From Haematococcus lacustris (Eukaryota; Chlorophyta; Chlorophyceae; Chlamydomonadales; Haematococcaceae): a stretch of 64,000 nt of DNA. Shown here in pieces: positions 8,995 through 20,600 of this stretch (its first letter is position 1; every line of letters starts with the position of its first letter). The translations under genes were made by a program, and so were the position numbers. Under the pieces are notes generated by a model. It saw nothing but the letters and a program-made list of their open reading frames with translations. It was not told the origin of the DNA and ran no database searches. Where the stretch lies: the NCBI GenBank assembly GCA_030144725.1, contig JASKMD010000012.1, positions 12,482,001 through 12,546,000 of the forward strand. The letters run 5' to 3'.

Positions 8995-10448
8995 CAGTGT
9001 TACCAAATACGGTCCAGAACGGTCCGTTTTTACCGTATAATCGTTTTTTCGTAAATGGCTCTGTATTTTTCCGTTTATACAGACCGTCTATACGGTGGTC
9101 CGCGGCCTTTGGCGGCACAGAGCGATGCCTCTACCCAAGGAGCTAAATAAACCTGTACATGATTCTTATCAACAACTTCAGCAAGATAGCGGGTCCCCGA
9201 GGTTCCAGTGCCGAAACTGCAACTTGGAGTTCGCCGCATCTAGCGTCTCTCGCCTATGCCAGCACATCACGGGCAGCGGAAGAGATGTTGCGACATGCCT
9301 GATGCCCGACAGCGAACTGAAGTCTCAGCTTCTGGCAAAGGAGGCAGAAAGCAAGCGAACTACAAGCCCAGAAGACAGCCCTCGGCAAAAGCAACGCGGG
9401 GCCGCAGAAGTGCATGTTGAAGAGCTGGACGACTTGGTACGTTACTGCCACATCTGTCGTTGTAGACCAGTTGCAGTGGTAAGATGCTAGTAAGAAGGAA
9501 GCATGCTGCAAGTTGCCAGTCGCAGGAGCAGCTGCCATGAGCAGCTGCCAAGAGCAGTAGCCAAGACAATAGCAGCAGCCAAGAGCCTACCCACCAGCCC
9601 AGCCCAGCCCAGCCCAGCCCAGTCCAGCCCCACTTGGACACAGACCTCCCCACACAAACCCCACCCTAGCAAATGGTGAGAGGTTAATCTTGCAGTCATG
9701 TGACTCCAAGTACATTGCCTGACAGCTTGTTTACCACTTGACTGCTGCAGGGTTAATGGTCTCATTCTCCCTTTCCCTACAACCACCTCAACCATTGTCA
9801 TCCCACTTGCAAGGTGCCACTTCCCCACCCCAACTTACCTTACAGCCTGGAGCAAGCCTCCCCACCCTCCCCTGACCACCATCACCACCACCACCTCCTA
9901 AGCCATCAGATCTCCTCCCTTCCCTCCCCTTCCCCCCCACTCCCCCAGCCTGGAGCGGGCAGCATGAAGCCCGCAGCCTGGAGCGGGCAGCATGAAGCGT
10001 GCGCTTGTAGTTACAACCAACAAGCTCACATCAGCCATGCCATGCCCATACCCATGCCATGCCCATACACCACAATGACATGGCATAGTAGGTAGGACCC
10101 CACGCTGCAGCCCTCTCCCTACCCTACCCGTGGCGTAGCAGCCTGGAGCGGGCAACATGGAGCGGGCAACTTCAAGTGGGATCCATTAGTAGCAGCCAAC
10201 CCAGCCTACTGTAGCCATGCCATGCCCACACACCACTATAGGTAGTATCTATAGGTTGGTCATGCTAGAATGATCTTGCCACCGCCGTCATGTTGTGATC
10301 GTGTACTGCTGATATAAAAAATGTCCTTGAGTCACTAAGGATTGAACAGGCGACCTCTCGGCCATACGGTCAAGACGATTGTACGGTACAGTATATACGA
10401 AAAAACGGTGTACGGCAAAATACGGCTCAGCCGTATTTGGTAACACTG
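8995..10448 (+). mobile_element. hAT element C (TIR CAGTGTTACCAAATACGG, 8-bp TSD CAAAGCTG)
   Basis: The 18-bp perfect inverted ends CAGTGTTACCAAATACGG face each other at 8995 and 10448, flanked by CAAAGCTG at 8987-8994 and 10449-10456. Subterminal regions carry many acggt/ccgta motifs, as in active hAT ends. The 1,454-bp element keeps a BED-finger exon but no catalytic or hATC region. Its interior has (ccagc)n at about 9596-9626 and repeated cagcctggagcgggcagcat units at 9950-10160. Confidence 0.95.
9125..9436 (+). CDS. BED-type zinc finger exon of a hAT transposase
   Basis: From ATG 9125 the protein starts MPLPKELNKPVHDSYQQL and contains FQCRNCNLEF...RLCQHITGSGRDVATC. This is the C-x2-C...H-x(n)-C/H pattern with the RL-x2-HI-x-G signature of BED fingers, which bind transposon ends. 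The exon ends at a good donor (GACTTG|GTACGT, 9436/9437). No acceptor exon with transposase similarity follows before the element ends at 10448, so the gene is truncated. Confidence 0.6.
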
Positions 10449-10470
10449 CAAAGCTGAGAGACTGCCATAG

Positions 10471-11994
10471 GTCACCCACGCCATTGGCCCCGCAAATGTG
10501 AGACGGTCTGGGGCGCGAATCTCCGTGTAGCTCGTGACAAAGTCTTGACGCAGCCGGGTGTAACAGGCGTATGCGGCACCCAGCAGCCGCAAAACACTAG
10601 CTCAGATCGGCGCCCGCCCAAACCTGACCTGTGCCTTCCGCTCCTAAATGACTCACGCACATCATAAGGCGAGGCTGGCAATCCTTCTACGCACGCCGTA
10701 AGCCAACGGCACAAGTGCAGTACGCCTGCTTGCATGTCAGTGCATGGATCATATAATTTGTGACTATGCGCACAAATCATCCAGCTGGCACCCCTCACCT
10801 CATTCACGTCGCGGCATGTCTCTATGCAAATACAAGCTGCATCATGACAGCACTACATCCTCACTTGGCACTATGTTCTCGGGATGGCTCGGGATGGCTC
10901 TGGCTTTCAGTGTTACATGTGCCGTGGTGCCTCAACCTTCTCCCTCAACTTCAGCAGACATATGTCACGCAAAATCATTACAGCAATACATGTCTCAATG
11001 CTCAAACGCCTTGCAAAACCACTACAGAAGACATGAACCGCTGATGCTAAGCACATGCATTGATGTAAGAAGGTGGCGACACCACACAACAGCACCTCAA
11101 CAACACACCACAACCACCACAACACAATGACTCATGCCTCACACACCACCTATGCTATGTGCACAACAAGCAAGGACTGACTGCACCTCCTTGCCATAGC
11201 TAACACTCACTACGGGACTGCTAAGCACTTTGCCTTGCTGCCTATGCCCCTTGGCACCAAATCAGGCTGGGCTGGGCTCATTCCTTACTGCTGGATTGCT
11301 CCCATAGGCTTGGTATCTTTTGGATGGCATCCTGCAGCAAAATACACATAACCATGTCAGGCCCACATAAGAGACATTACCTATCAAAAACAATGCATGA
11401 AATCAGGTTGGGGACTGCTGTGTGCTTCTCTCAGCTGTTCATGCCTGTCATGCGTTGCGCAAGTGTTCACACGAACATCAAACTGACCTAGACAAGGTGA
11501 GGTAAATTACAACCTTACTCACCTCTTGCTCACTGTTTTCAAGAGCTGATTCCCTTGCTGCACTCCTGCTTGGAAGAGCCTTGGGCTGCTGTGGGTTTGA
11601 TGCTGATCCTCACAACAGCCAAGCACCTGTGGAGGTCAGCAGGTTTGGTTGCATGTGTTGACATTGTATGCAAAACGCACTAAGAAACAGCACCCCGTGC
11701 TTACCTGAGATGTATTCGCGAGTTGCCCAGTCCAACGGCAGCAAAGGCTGCTCGGCACGGAAATGCCTCCGGCCACCAATCCACCTCTCCTGTTGCGACA
11801 CGCATATAAACAGATGGAGAATGACAATGCGAAGCTAATCAAGTCGTCGAGACAATGCAGTACAATCGACAAAAGAGGGGCTAACCTGCTAGCGACACCG
11901 TTGTGAGATGTAGAGCCCAATGGTGGAAGAATTACATGCAGCGGATCAAAGACGGTGCCAAAAAGTGAATTGCGGGGCCAATGGCGGGGGTGAC
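10471..11994. mobile_element. TIR element X1 (GTCACCC...GGGTGAC, 6-bp TSD CCATAG)
   Basis: Inverted ends GTCACCCACGCCATTGGC (left) and GTCACCCCCGCCATTGGC (right, minus strand) continue for about 25 bp and are flanked by CCATAG at 10465-10470 and 11995-12000. The same termini with a different 6-bp duplication bound element X2 (42832-45082), so this is a real family. The 1,524-bp interior has several short open frames, none recognised. A segment at about 11212-11274 is shared with hAT element B. Confidence 0.85.
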
Positions 11995-12187
11995 CCATAG
12001 AGAGACTGTCAAATGTAAAAATATAGAAAGCAAAGCGTGCGGCGAACCCTACAAACATGTGGCATCGGCATGTCAACAACAAGTTGCAGGAGCATTGTAA
12101 TCTGTGGGCAATTAAGAATTGGGCGTGAAGAAGGCATAGTGTACGTCAGGCCTTCCTGCCTTACTGCACGCCACATACTGTGGAACA

Positions 12188-12938
12188 ATGGCAGCGCAGG
12201 TGTTTACAGTGGCTGGACGCGAGGTACGTGACGCAGTCGTTCTGCTCCAGCGTATAGGCCAGGACCAGGGCAGATTTGAGAGCCCGCAAGTTAGCTGAAC
12301 TGCAGGTTTGCCTGGAGTCCACAGCAGATGACTGCGAGCCAACGGTCTACAGCATGCTCAGAAGCTGGGTACGCAACCAGCGTGAGCAGGAAGCCGCGCC
12401 TGAGAAGGTGTGCCTAGGCTGACCATCTGGCTATGCACCCCTGCAACCTCCAATGCTCAGATGTGTGCAGCCTGTAGCACAGCCACTGCTCAGTTTTGCA
12501 GCCGTTTACCCCTCACTGCATGCGCAGGTGCTGGTTCAGTTGCCCAAGCGTGCGGATTGTTCCACTGCTGGGCTGGTAGACCCTGCGCCACCAGTGCACA
12601 GAGATGACACCTACTGCAAGGACGAGCCTCAGGTGGGCCTAGCTGCAGGCACCGGCCTGTCATTCCCTTGAGTTCCCCTCCCCACTGGCACCATGCTCCG
12701 CTACCACACCAGGCTAGCACCATTTACTAACCAACAACTTGTGCTGCTGCTACAGCTCGCTCTCCACAACCTCAAGATGCACTGGGTATCAGTGCGCTGT
12801 CACTTCCAGAAGCTGCAGTCACAGCGTGCAGAGCGGCAGGGCCAGCGCTTACGGCCCCTGCTGATGCCAGCCAATGGTGTTACAGCACCCATGCACACTC
12901 CGTTGCCCCAGCACCACATGCCACTGCATCACCAGTGA
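12188..12938 (+). CDS. Unrecognised small spliced gene
   Basis: I propose exons 12188-12223, 12291-12407, 12528-12632 and 12756-12938, all phase 0 with GT/AG ends. They encode MAAQVFTVAGRE, then LAELQVCLESTADD...NQREQEAAPEK, then VLVQLPKRADCS...KDEPQ, then LALHNLKMHWVSVRCHFQKL and a His/Pro-rich end (stop 12936-12938), about 146 residues in total. The first intron (67 nt) is uncertain. Read through, exon 1 gives a plausible REVRDAVVLLQRIGQDQ that would need a frame change later. No known family is recognised; a short helical nuclear-type protein is possible. Confidence 0.5.
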
Positions 12939-14209
12939 CTACTAGCTGGATGTGGCACTCGCTTCTCATGCCATCCTGCAGGTGTATTTGCAGATGCTTT
13001 GTACTTGTTGTTGTTGGTTTACAATGCTAAGCCGTCGATCAATATCTACCTTGCTCTACATGCAAACCATGATTGCCTAGTCTGACAAGATGTGCAGTGT
13101 TGTAACACATGATAAGGTCATTAAGAAAAGCAAGCGTATCCACATGTGCAAGCCATCTCCATGCTTGAACGTGCACCTCTGTGAAGGATTCTCAGTGTAA
13201 ACATCCCATTACTTTAATCACCTTGTCTTCCAAACCGGGCATACGTCTGCTACCTGCTATTGGCGGCTATTGGCAGCAATAGCCAGCTACAGCAAGACAA
13301 TCCACGAAAACAAGATACCAAACCCCTCACAAAGGGGATGTGTGCGAGTAAGAGCTATAGGGTTAGTTAGAGCTCGATCTAGTAGTAGACCTGGAGGCAC
13401 ACACACCAGAATGGCTGAGCTGAAGTGGGCACTGGGCACACTAGCAGTAGTCTTTACAACAATGATCTCGCAGCCTGTGTTTGATTACAACTCGTGCTTT
13501 ATTGTGATGCTGCATGAGGGCTGCAGGAATTTAAACTTGTAAAAGTTATCGAACCCTAGCAGTCATTGTCATGGTAAAAGATAAGCACTTTCCTATATGC
13601 GAAAGTGCGAATCCATTGCGAGTATCAATATACTGCCGGGCCAAGCACAATCTTTCGCGACCTGCATTCTCTAAGCGCTGTACATGTAAATTGAGCCTTT
13701 GGCTTTTCAGTACCCACACTCCGGGCCTAACCCTTTACAAAGCAACCGTGGTACGTCCATGGCGTATACAGCACAAGGATGCAAGCTTACCGTGACGCCC
13801 TTGCCGGTACTGCGGGTACAGGGGAGCTGTGGCGGTGGCTGTGAGCCTTGACTTGAACACACACGGCCGCAGCAGGTGCGAGTGTCGTCGCTACCTTCAC
13901 GCTAGAGTATAACTCCAGGGTAACTATGCTGAAGTAACCACCTTCGTGTTCTCACTGCAACAATGTCTCACGCTCGCCCAGCTTGCCACCCGTTATCTTC
14001 CTTTTCCTTTAGACAAGGCTTAGTGTGTGGTGGCATGGCTGGTAGACACATGACTCCATGCCTAATCCCCATGCACTCATGGAAGTCAACACACACTCCC
14101 TCCCTCGTGCGCTCCATGTTCTAGGCCGTGTTGCAGCTTTGGCTGTGGATGGCCACCTGTCTGGCTGTGGATGTTGGGTGGGCATAACAGGCATGCTCTG
14201 TCCTCGCCC
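12939..14209. other. No supportable gene
   Basis: Only short open frames are present, such as an ATG at 13411 starting MAELKWALGTLAVVFTTMIS. None has splice-consistent neighbours or recognisable motifs. Confidence 0.4.
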
Positions 14210-14709
14210 NNNNNNNNNNNNNNNNNNNNNNNNNNNNNNNNNNNNNNNNNNNNNNNNNNNNNNNNNNNNNNNNNNNNNNNNNNNNNNNNNNNNNNNNNNN
14301 NNNNNNNNNNNNNNNNNNNNNNNNNNNNNNNNNNNNNNNNNNNNNNNNNNNNNNNNNNNNNNNNNNNNNNNNNNNNNNNNNNNNNNNNNNNNNNNNNNNN
14401 NNNNNNNNNNNNNNNNNNNNNNNNNNNNNNNNNNNNNNNNNNNNNNNNNNNNNNNNNNNNNNNNNNNNNNNNNNNNNNNNNNNNNNNNNNNNNNNNNNNN
14501 NNNNNNNNNNNNNNNNNNNNNNNNNNNNNNNNNNNNNNNNNNNNNNNNNNNNNNNNNNNNNNNNNNNNNNNNNNNNNNNNNNNNNNNNNNNNNNNNNNNN
14601 NNNNNNNNNNNNNNNNNNNNNNNNNNNNNNNNNNNNNNNNNNNNNNNNNNNNNNNNNNNNNNNNNNNNNNNNNNNNNNNNNNNNNNNNNNNNNNNNNNNN
14701 NNNNNNNNN
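14210..14709. other. Assembly gap (500 N)
   Basis: Exactly 500 ambiguous bases, probably a placeholder of unknown true length. It cuts the LINE after its endonuclease linker, where the reverse transcriptase should follow. DNA left of the gap does not resemble a LINE. Confidence 0.98.
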
Positions 14710-17547
14710 TAGTCTGCTGATGCATTCTTGAAATCCTGCTTTGTCCATGATGGCTGTGTGCATCCAGTGTATATTTTGGCAGGTGTGCAACGTGAAGGGG
14801 TCCGCGGCTTTGGGGCGGGTCCAGGGGTAATTTCTGGTCTGTGTGTTTGTGTAGTGGCCTGTTTTGGGATTCGGCGGCGTGAGCTTGTGTCTATAGGCGG
14901 CGGTGATAATCCGGTTGAGGTCGGCCGGGGCGGTGCAGATGTTCTTGGTATCGGGGTCAGCTAGTGCCTGCAGTCCTTTGTGGTCGGTGCGAGAGGGGCG
15001 TAGTATGTATTTGTTGGCTTTTTTGGGTTGGGTGCTGATGAGGTGTTGCATTCTGAGACGCGCCTGTGCAATGGCAAGTGCGGAGTCGTCGTCATCTAGC
15101 TTGTGGATTTGGTCGCGGTAGGAGTTGGTCAGTTGGGCGAGCGCGGCTTGCACGTAATTTTCTGTTGTACCGTCGCCCTGGCGTGCTTGCACCGCCTCCC
15201 TTACCTCCGCGTTGATCGTGTCTGTCTCTGGGAGTAGGTCGTCGATAGACGGGTGGGCGCTGTTTTGTTTGAATAACATTCTAGCCTTCCGGCTGAGTTC
15301 TCTGGTGGTTTTGAGCTTTTTCCCTAGTGCCTGTCTGATCTTGCACATGCTCCTGCGTTGGTAATGTTGGCCTCCTCTGGTCAATGTCTTGGTGTTGCAT
15401 GTCTGCATGGCAGTTCCCCTGCAGGTTTCCAGGAGCGTTGTGAGCATGGCGGCTGCGGTATCGACAGCCTCTCTAGCCGGGAGGCCTGCCACTAGTGTCA
15501 GGCGTTGTGGTTGTTGTGGGTCGGCCTTATCTAGTGTGGTCAGGAAGTGGGTAGCGTCTGTGTACATGGGAGCTAGGTATGCTGTCAGTTGTGCATGCAG
15601 TTGTGGAGCGCCTGAACTGGGTTGTTGCACTCCAAGCCGGTATGCTTCCCTATCCTTGTTGGTGATTGGGGTGGTGAGAATGGTGTGGCTGTGTTTTAAG
15701 GGTTGATGTGTGGCTGCTAGATCTATGCCCAGTCTGGTAGTGGTGAGTGTGGCGGTGAGCGGTCTGTGGTCGCTGAGGTACGCGTTTGTGTCGACGTGTG
15801 TGCGATGCCCAGGGCCTTGTCTCGCGTCGCGCGTCAGGATGGCGTCGATGCGGCTGTTGCAGTGTGGTTGCTGGTAGGTCCAGGCCCGGTCGCCGGGGTC
15901 AGCTTCGGATAGGCGCAGCTCCGTGGCGAACTCCCTCATCATGTGGTCTTGTGGGTATTCAGTGTGTTCGGAGCGATCCTCTGTTTTCATCGTGGCGTTG
16001 ATGTCTCCCGCCAGAATGAGTGAGCCGGGCAGGTGTCCAGTGGCTGTTCGTATGTGTTCTTGCATCTTTCTCCTTAATGGGATCGCGTCGTCGTTGTTCC
16101 CTGACGGCCAGTACGTGGCGACGAGTGTGAGTTCCTCGCTTTGCCGTTGGCGGAGGCTTAGGATGACGCATCGGGTGTTCACATCCGCATCTGTACACGG
16201 CGGCAGCATGGTGGTTTGCATCTGGATAGCTAGGTCGTGTCTGATGCCAATTAGGACCTCACTATGGCCTTCGTGACGGTGGACGGTGTAGTTGGGCATA
16301 ACCCTCTTCAGCCAGCTAGAGCTAGGTTTGTTGCTCTTGGGTTGGGTCATAGTCTCGGTGAGGATCAAGATGTCCGGGCTATGTTTGAGCACCAGGTTTA
16401 GGACCTCGTTTCTAGATCTGCATAGGCCTCTGACATTGAAGGTTGTGAGGGTGATGTGTTGCCTGTTGAGGGTTGCTTGGGGCAGTTCGGTTGAGGGGTT
16501 GTTGTGTTGGCTCGTGCGAGGGTCATTGTCCGGCGTGGTTTGTTGTGTCTCGGCTATGTTGGGGTTTAGTCTTGTGGTGTGGGCTCCGGTAGGTTTGCAG
16601 AGGTATTGGGACATGAGGGTTTGTGTGTGCGTGTCGTTGCGGTGTGCCTTGGTGGCTCGTACCCGCTTAGCGGACGGGCCAGTGTTGGTATCGACACGCG
16701 TGGTGGGTCGGTTGGTACGCGGCTTACCTGAGGGGGCTGGCGGGCGGAGGGTAACAGTGGGAATGTCCCGGCGTTGTCGCGACCGGGCAGGTTCCTCGTG
16801 TAATGGAGTGCCCTCTATTGTGGTGCTGCGCTTGGTGTCTAGTGTAGAGTTCTTGTCGGCGTCAATGGTGGTCACGGGCGGTGGGGCGAGTATCTCTCCT
16901 TCCTCTATGTGGTTGTTGGTGAGATCGATCGGGTCGGTGTGATCTTGAAAGTGTGCTGCTAGTGCTGATGCGGTGGTGGCCTCCAACGGGTCCGCTATCC
17001 AGATCTCCCTCCTAACGAACCTTGTGTGTCTCACGTTGCCTGTGCAGATGGTGAGCAAGTTCCCTTGGAGGCGTCCCCAGTCGTTAGGTGTGGAGAGTGG
17101 TTTTGGCACACGGTTGAATGAGTCCAGCTGGTACCAGCCTTGTTGTGTGTGTTTAATGACAGTTGCATGGTGGTGTGATAGCAAGATCACAGCATCAGTG
17201 TGTGTCGCCCCCGTGCTGGCAACAGTTGTAGTGATCACCTCAGGTGTGATGCTGTGGGTTGGTAGGTAGGTTGTTGCTGGGTGCAGGTACGTGTGCGTCT
17301 CATGGTGCTGGCGGTGTAGGTAGTGGTTCAGTGTGTCAGACGAGAACTTGCCTTTCTCGTGGTAGATGTGATCAGTATTGAAGGATCGAATCATGTGTCC
17401 GTCATCTCGTGCTGCTTGTGCTAGATGTTGTAGGTGCTCGGCTAGTTGCTTGCAGTGTCTGATGACTGCATGGTAATCTATGCATTTCTTTCCCATGGCC
17501 ATGTTGAATGCATGTACTAGGCAACACTCTTCGTATTGCCCTTCCAT
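14710..17547 (-). CDS. LINE ORF2, N-terminal part: Josephin-like protease domain and APE endonuclease
   Basis: From ATG 17547 the protein starts with EECCLVHAFNMAMG, later HHHATVIKHTQQGWYQLDSF. This Cys...His...Asp arrangement with C-x2-H-x-(L/F)-N resembles Josephin-family papain-fold proteases. A low-complexity linker follows. The APE-type endonuclease lies at about 16460-15740, with TFNVRGL (Asn near 16436), ILTET, LAGDINAT, SRIDAIL and LSDHRP (SDH at 15774-15766), so its catalytic set is intact. It would nick target DNA to prime reverse transcription. The frame runs on through a linker (RMQHLISTQPKKANKYI) to the gap. The start may be irrelevant if the upstream TAG is read through, because the frame is shared with ORF1. 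Confidence 0.8.
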
Positions 17548-17661
17548 GTAGAGTTGTGCCGGGTTGTGGATCGGTGTATGTGTGGGGCCGGGTGTTGTAG
17601 TGTTGCTATCATGGTCGCATGCTTGTTCCGCATGGCTGATGATGTGGTAAATTCCCTTTTC

Positions 17662-20600
17662 CTAACACCGGCGTATCTGCTCCCGTGTGCGGATGTTAGG
17701 CGTGATGACAAATAGTTGGTGCATAGTTTGCTTGGTCGCCGCAGGAATGTGCAAGAGGGGTGTGGCTGTCGTTTTCAAGGAATCCAGTAGGTGCCATGCG
17801 CCGCTAGTGCACTTCATGGCCATGCTGTGGCCTGGCTTCTTGCACAGAAAGGTGTGTGTACCGTATTGGCCAGCGAGGTTCCCTAGGTTATCAGCAGTCC
17901 AGTCGCTGGGTTGGTTGAGTTGGGCAATGCTCTGCACAGCAAGGCCGTAGTGGGAGCGTAAGTACATCTCGATGACTTCGTCGGAGTAGCCGTCCACTCC
18001 TCTTGCCATCAGCCATGCGCCCCGCTCAAAGTGATCAGTTAGCTGAGGGAGCCTGTTCTCGTAAAAGTTGTCTATGTCTTGCATGGTGACCCATTCATGT
18101 CCCGCAGCATTGTTTAGGGAGTATACCTGGCACGCGGAGCTATCTTTATCTTGCTTAAAGTGCTCAACCTCTGGTCCTGGATTAGCTTCAACATCCCCAG
18201 CGGCTAGTAAGAGCCAGGCCACGTAGACAGCCCGTGCGGCAGCTATGGGGTTGAAGGTGGAGGTGGTCCAATTACTTTCACATAGTGTTGTTTGGTAGCA
18301 ACAATAGACGTGGAGGGTGCTATTGTATTGGTAGACTGTGTGTGGGCGGCCGTTCTTGGCTCCATTTGTGGAGAGGTGGAAAGTGTTAGAAAGCTTACAT
18401 AGGGAGCTAGAAGCTGCTAGGGTGCCGTCTAGGCCCGTCATTAGATTGTACCCGATGGCTCGTATTGTGGATCTATAGGAGCCTAGTCGTTTGCGGTGTC
18501 GTCTTAGGCATCGTTTGGATTCCGTAGCTGTGGGGTGGTGGCGGTGTTGGAGGCTTGTGTTGCGGATGTAGGTACCTATCGCAATGAGAAGGAATTGGGC
18601 TATTACCCTATTCTGATGGTCGATGACACTGCCCGTGTGGGTGGGGATACAGTGGTGCGCATGGCTGGTGGTCTCATCCCGGTACTGTTGCTGACTGCTT
18701 GCATTTACATGGTGTCCTTGGGCTACATCGTAGGCGTGTGGCATAGTACCATAACGGGGTGCCAGGGTGGTGAGGGGTGTAGACCACTCATTCCACAGCC
18801 TCATTCGTCCTTTTTTGCTATATGGTGTTCCTACTACATTCTTATGTCTAGTTAGCCACTGATAGCTGGCCCCAAGGCATTGATCAATGTAGGATGAGTG
18901 CGCAGGGCACTGCGAGCGGTCGGTCCAGTTCCATTGCCAGCAATTGTCTGCCATGGGGGTCTCCGCCCTCCTGCACATTGGGGCATCAGGTGGGGCAGCT
19001 GGTGAGGCAGTTGGTGGGGTGGCAGGTGGGTCTGCGTGGGAAGTGGCAGGTGGGGCAGTAGGTGGGGCTGCAGGTGTGGCAGAAGTGGGGGCAGCTGGTG
19101 AGGTAGCAGGTGGGGTGGTAGGTGTGGCGACGTGGGGGGTGGCAGATGGGGCAGCAGGTGGTGCCGCAGCTGGGGTAGCAGCAGGTGGGGCTGCGGGTGG
19201 GACAACAGGTGGGGCTGCAGGTGGGGTTGGTGGGGTAGTAGGTGGGGCTACAGGTGTGGCGGCTGGTGAGGCAGCTGGTGAGGCAGCGGGTGGGGTGGCA
19301 GGTAGGGTTTCCTGGGAGGTGGCAGGTTGGGCAGTAGGTGGGGCTACCGGTGCAACGTCAGGGGAGGCAGCAGGTGAGGCAGCAGATGGGGTGGAAGGTG
19401 TGGCGGTGTGGGGGGTGGCAGGTGGGGCAGCAGGTGGTGCTGTAGCTGGGGAAGCAGCAGGTGATGCTGTAGCTAGGGCAGCAGCAGGTGGGGCTGTGGG
19501 TGGGACAGCAGGTGGGGCTGCAGGTGGGGTAGTAAGTGGGGCTGCGGGTGTGGCGGCTGGTAGGGTAGCTGGTGAGGCAACTGATGCAGCAACAGGTGGG
19601 GCAGTAGGGGGAGCAGGTGGGGCGGTAGGTAGGGCGGTAGGTAGGGCGGCTAGGTGACTTGTGTGTCTGTGTGTGTTGGTGTCGCGCATGTCAAGGTAGG
19701 TTGGTGTCGTGTATGCTGGTGCGTACAAGCCCAGGTGTTGCTTTACCTCGGTGGAGAGGTCAGGCCGAGGGCCGGTCCAACGATTGCACACCCTCCATCT
19801 CGTCCGCCAGGTGCTGAAAGGAGCTGGTGGAGTTGTGGCGCTTGAGTGGGTGCTTGGTTGGGGACTGCAAGCATCAACGAGATCAGGGATGTGTGTGGAG
19901 GGTATATGGGTGTGGCAAGTGTGGGACCGGGGAGGGGGGGAGGGACATGTGGTTTCACTGCTATGGGGGGTGCACTGGTCGTAGTGGTGTGTGGCTGTAG
20001 TGGTGCAGGTCAGGTGCTTGGTTGTATCGATGGAGCAAGGTAGGTAATTGTTTCCTGTGTGTTTGTATTCTCTGACCTGTCTCTCGTCGCTGGTCCGGCG
20101 GTTGCTGGACCCTGCGCCCCTTGGTGGCAGGGATGTGACGGACTGAGCGCGGCCTGGTAGCTGGGTGCTGCTCCTTGGGACTCCCATGGGTGGCCTGGGC
20201 ATGGCCGCCATGGGGGTTGGGTGCTGCTGCTGCTCAATGGCGGGGTCTGTCAGGCGGGGGCTGCAGATGTCCACCATGACGGTGTAGATGTCTTGCACCT
20301 TGCGGGTAGCAACTGCCCTGGCGCTGTCAGTGCGGGAGGCTGCAACTTCCAGCATGGCTTTCACCAGTGGCAGGCACTGCGTCACCAGCCTGTCCAGGCT
20401 GGAGGTAATGACCACCCCCCTGCGGCTGCCCTCATGGCCCTGTTGCCAGTCTTCGTTCATCAGATGGCGGCTGCAGTCCAGGAAGAAGTTGGCTTTGCGC
20501 TGGTCTGTGTGGGTCAGGTGGTGAGCTTCGGCCATAACATAGCACGTTGCCCTTAGCATGTTTTCTTTGCGGTGCAGGGGCTGGGCGCTGTCCGTGCCCA

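Noticed and set aside
14009..14731. Open frames spanning the N gap
   Set aside because: Ambiguous bases translate as X and hide stops. The part left of the gap does not resemble LINE protein.
18944..19657. A 237-codon Gly/Ala/Val-rich frame on the plus strand
   Set aside because: Mirror of the Pro/Ala-rich repeat of LINE ORF1 on the minus strand.
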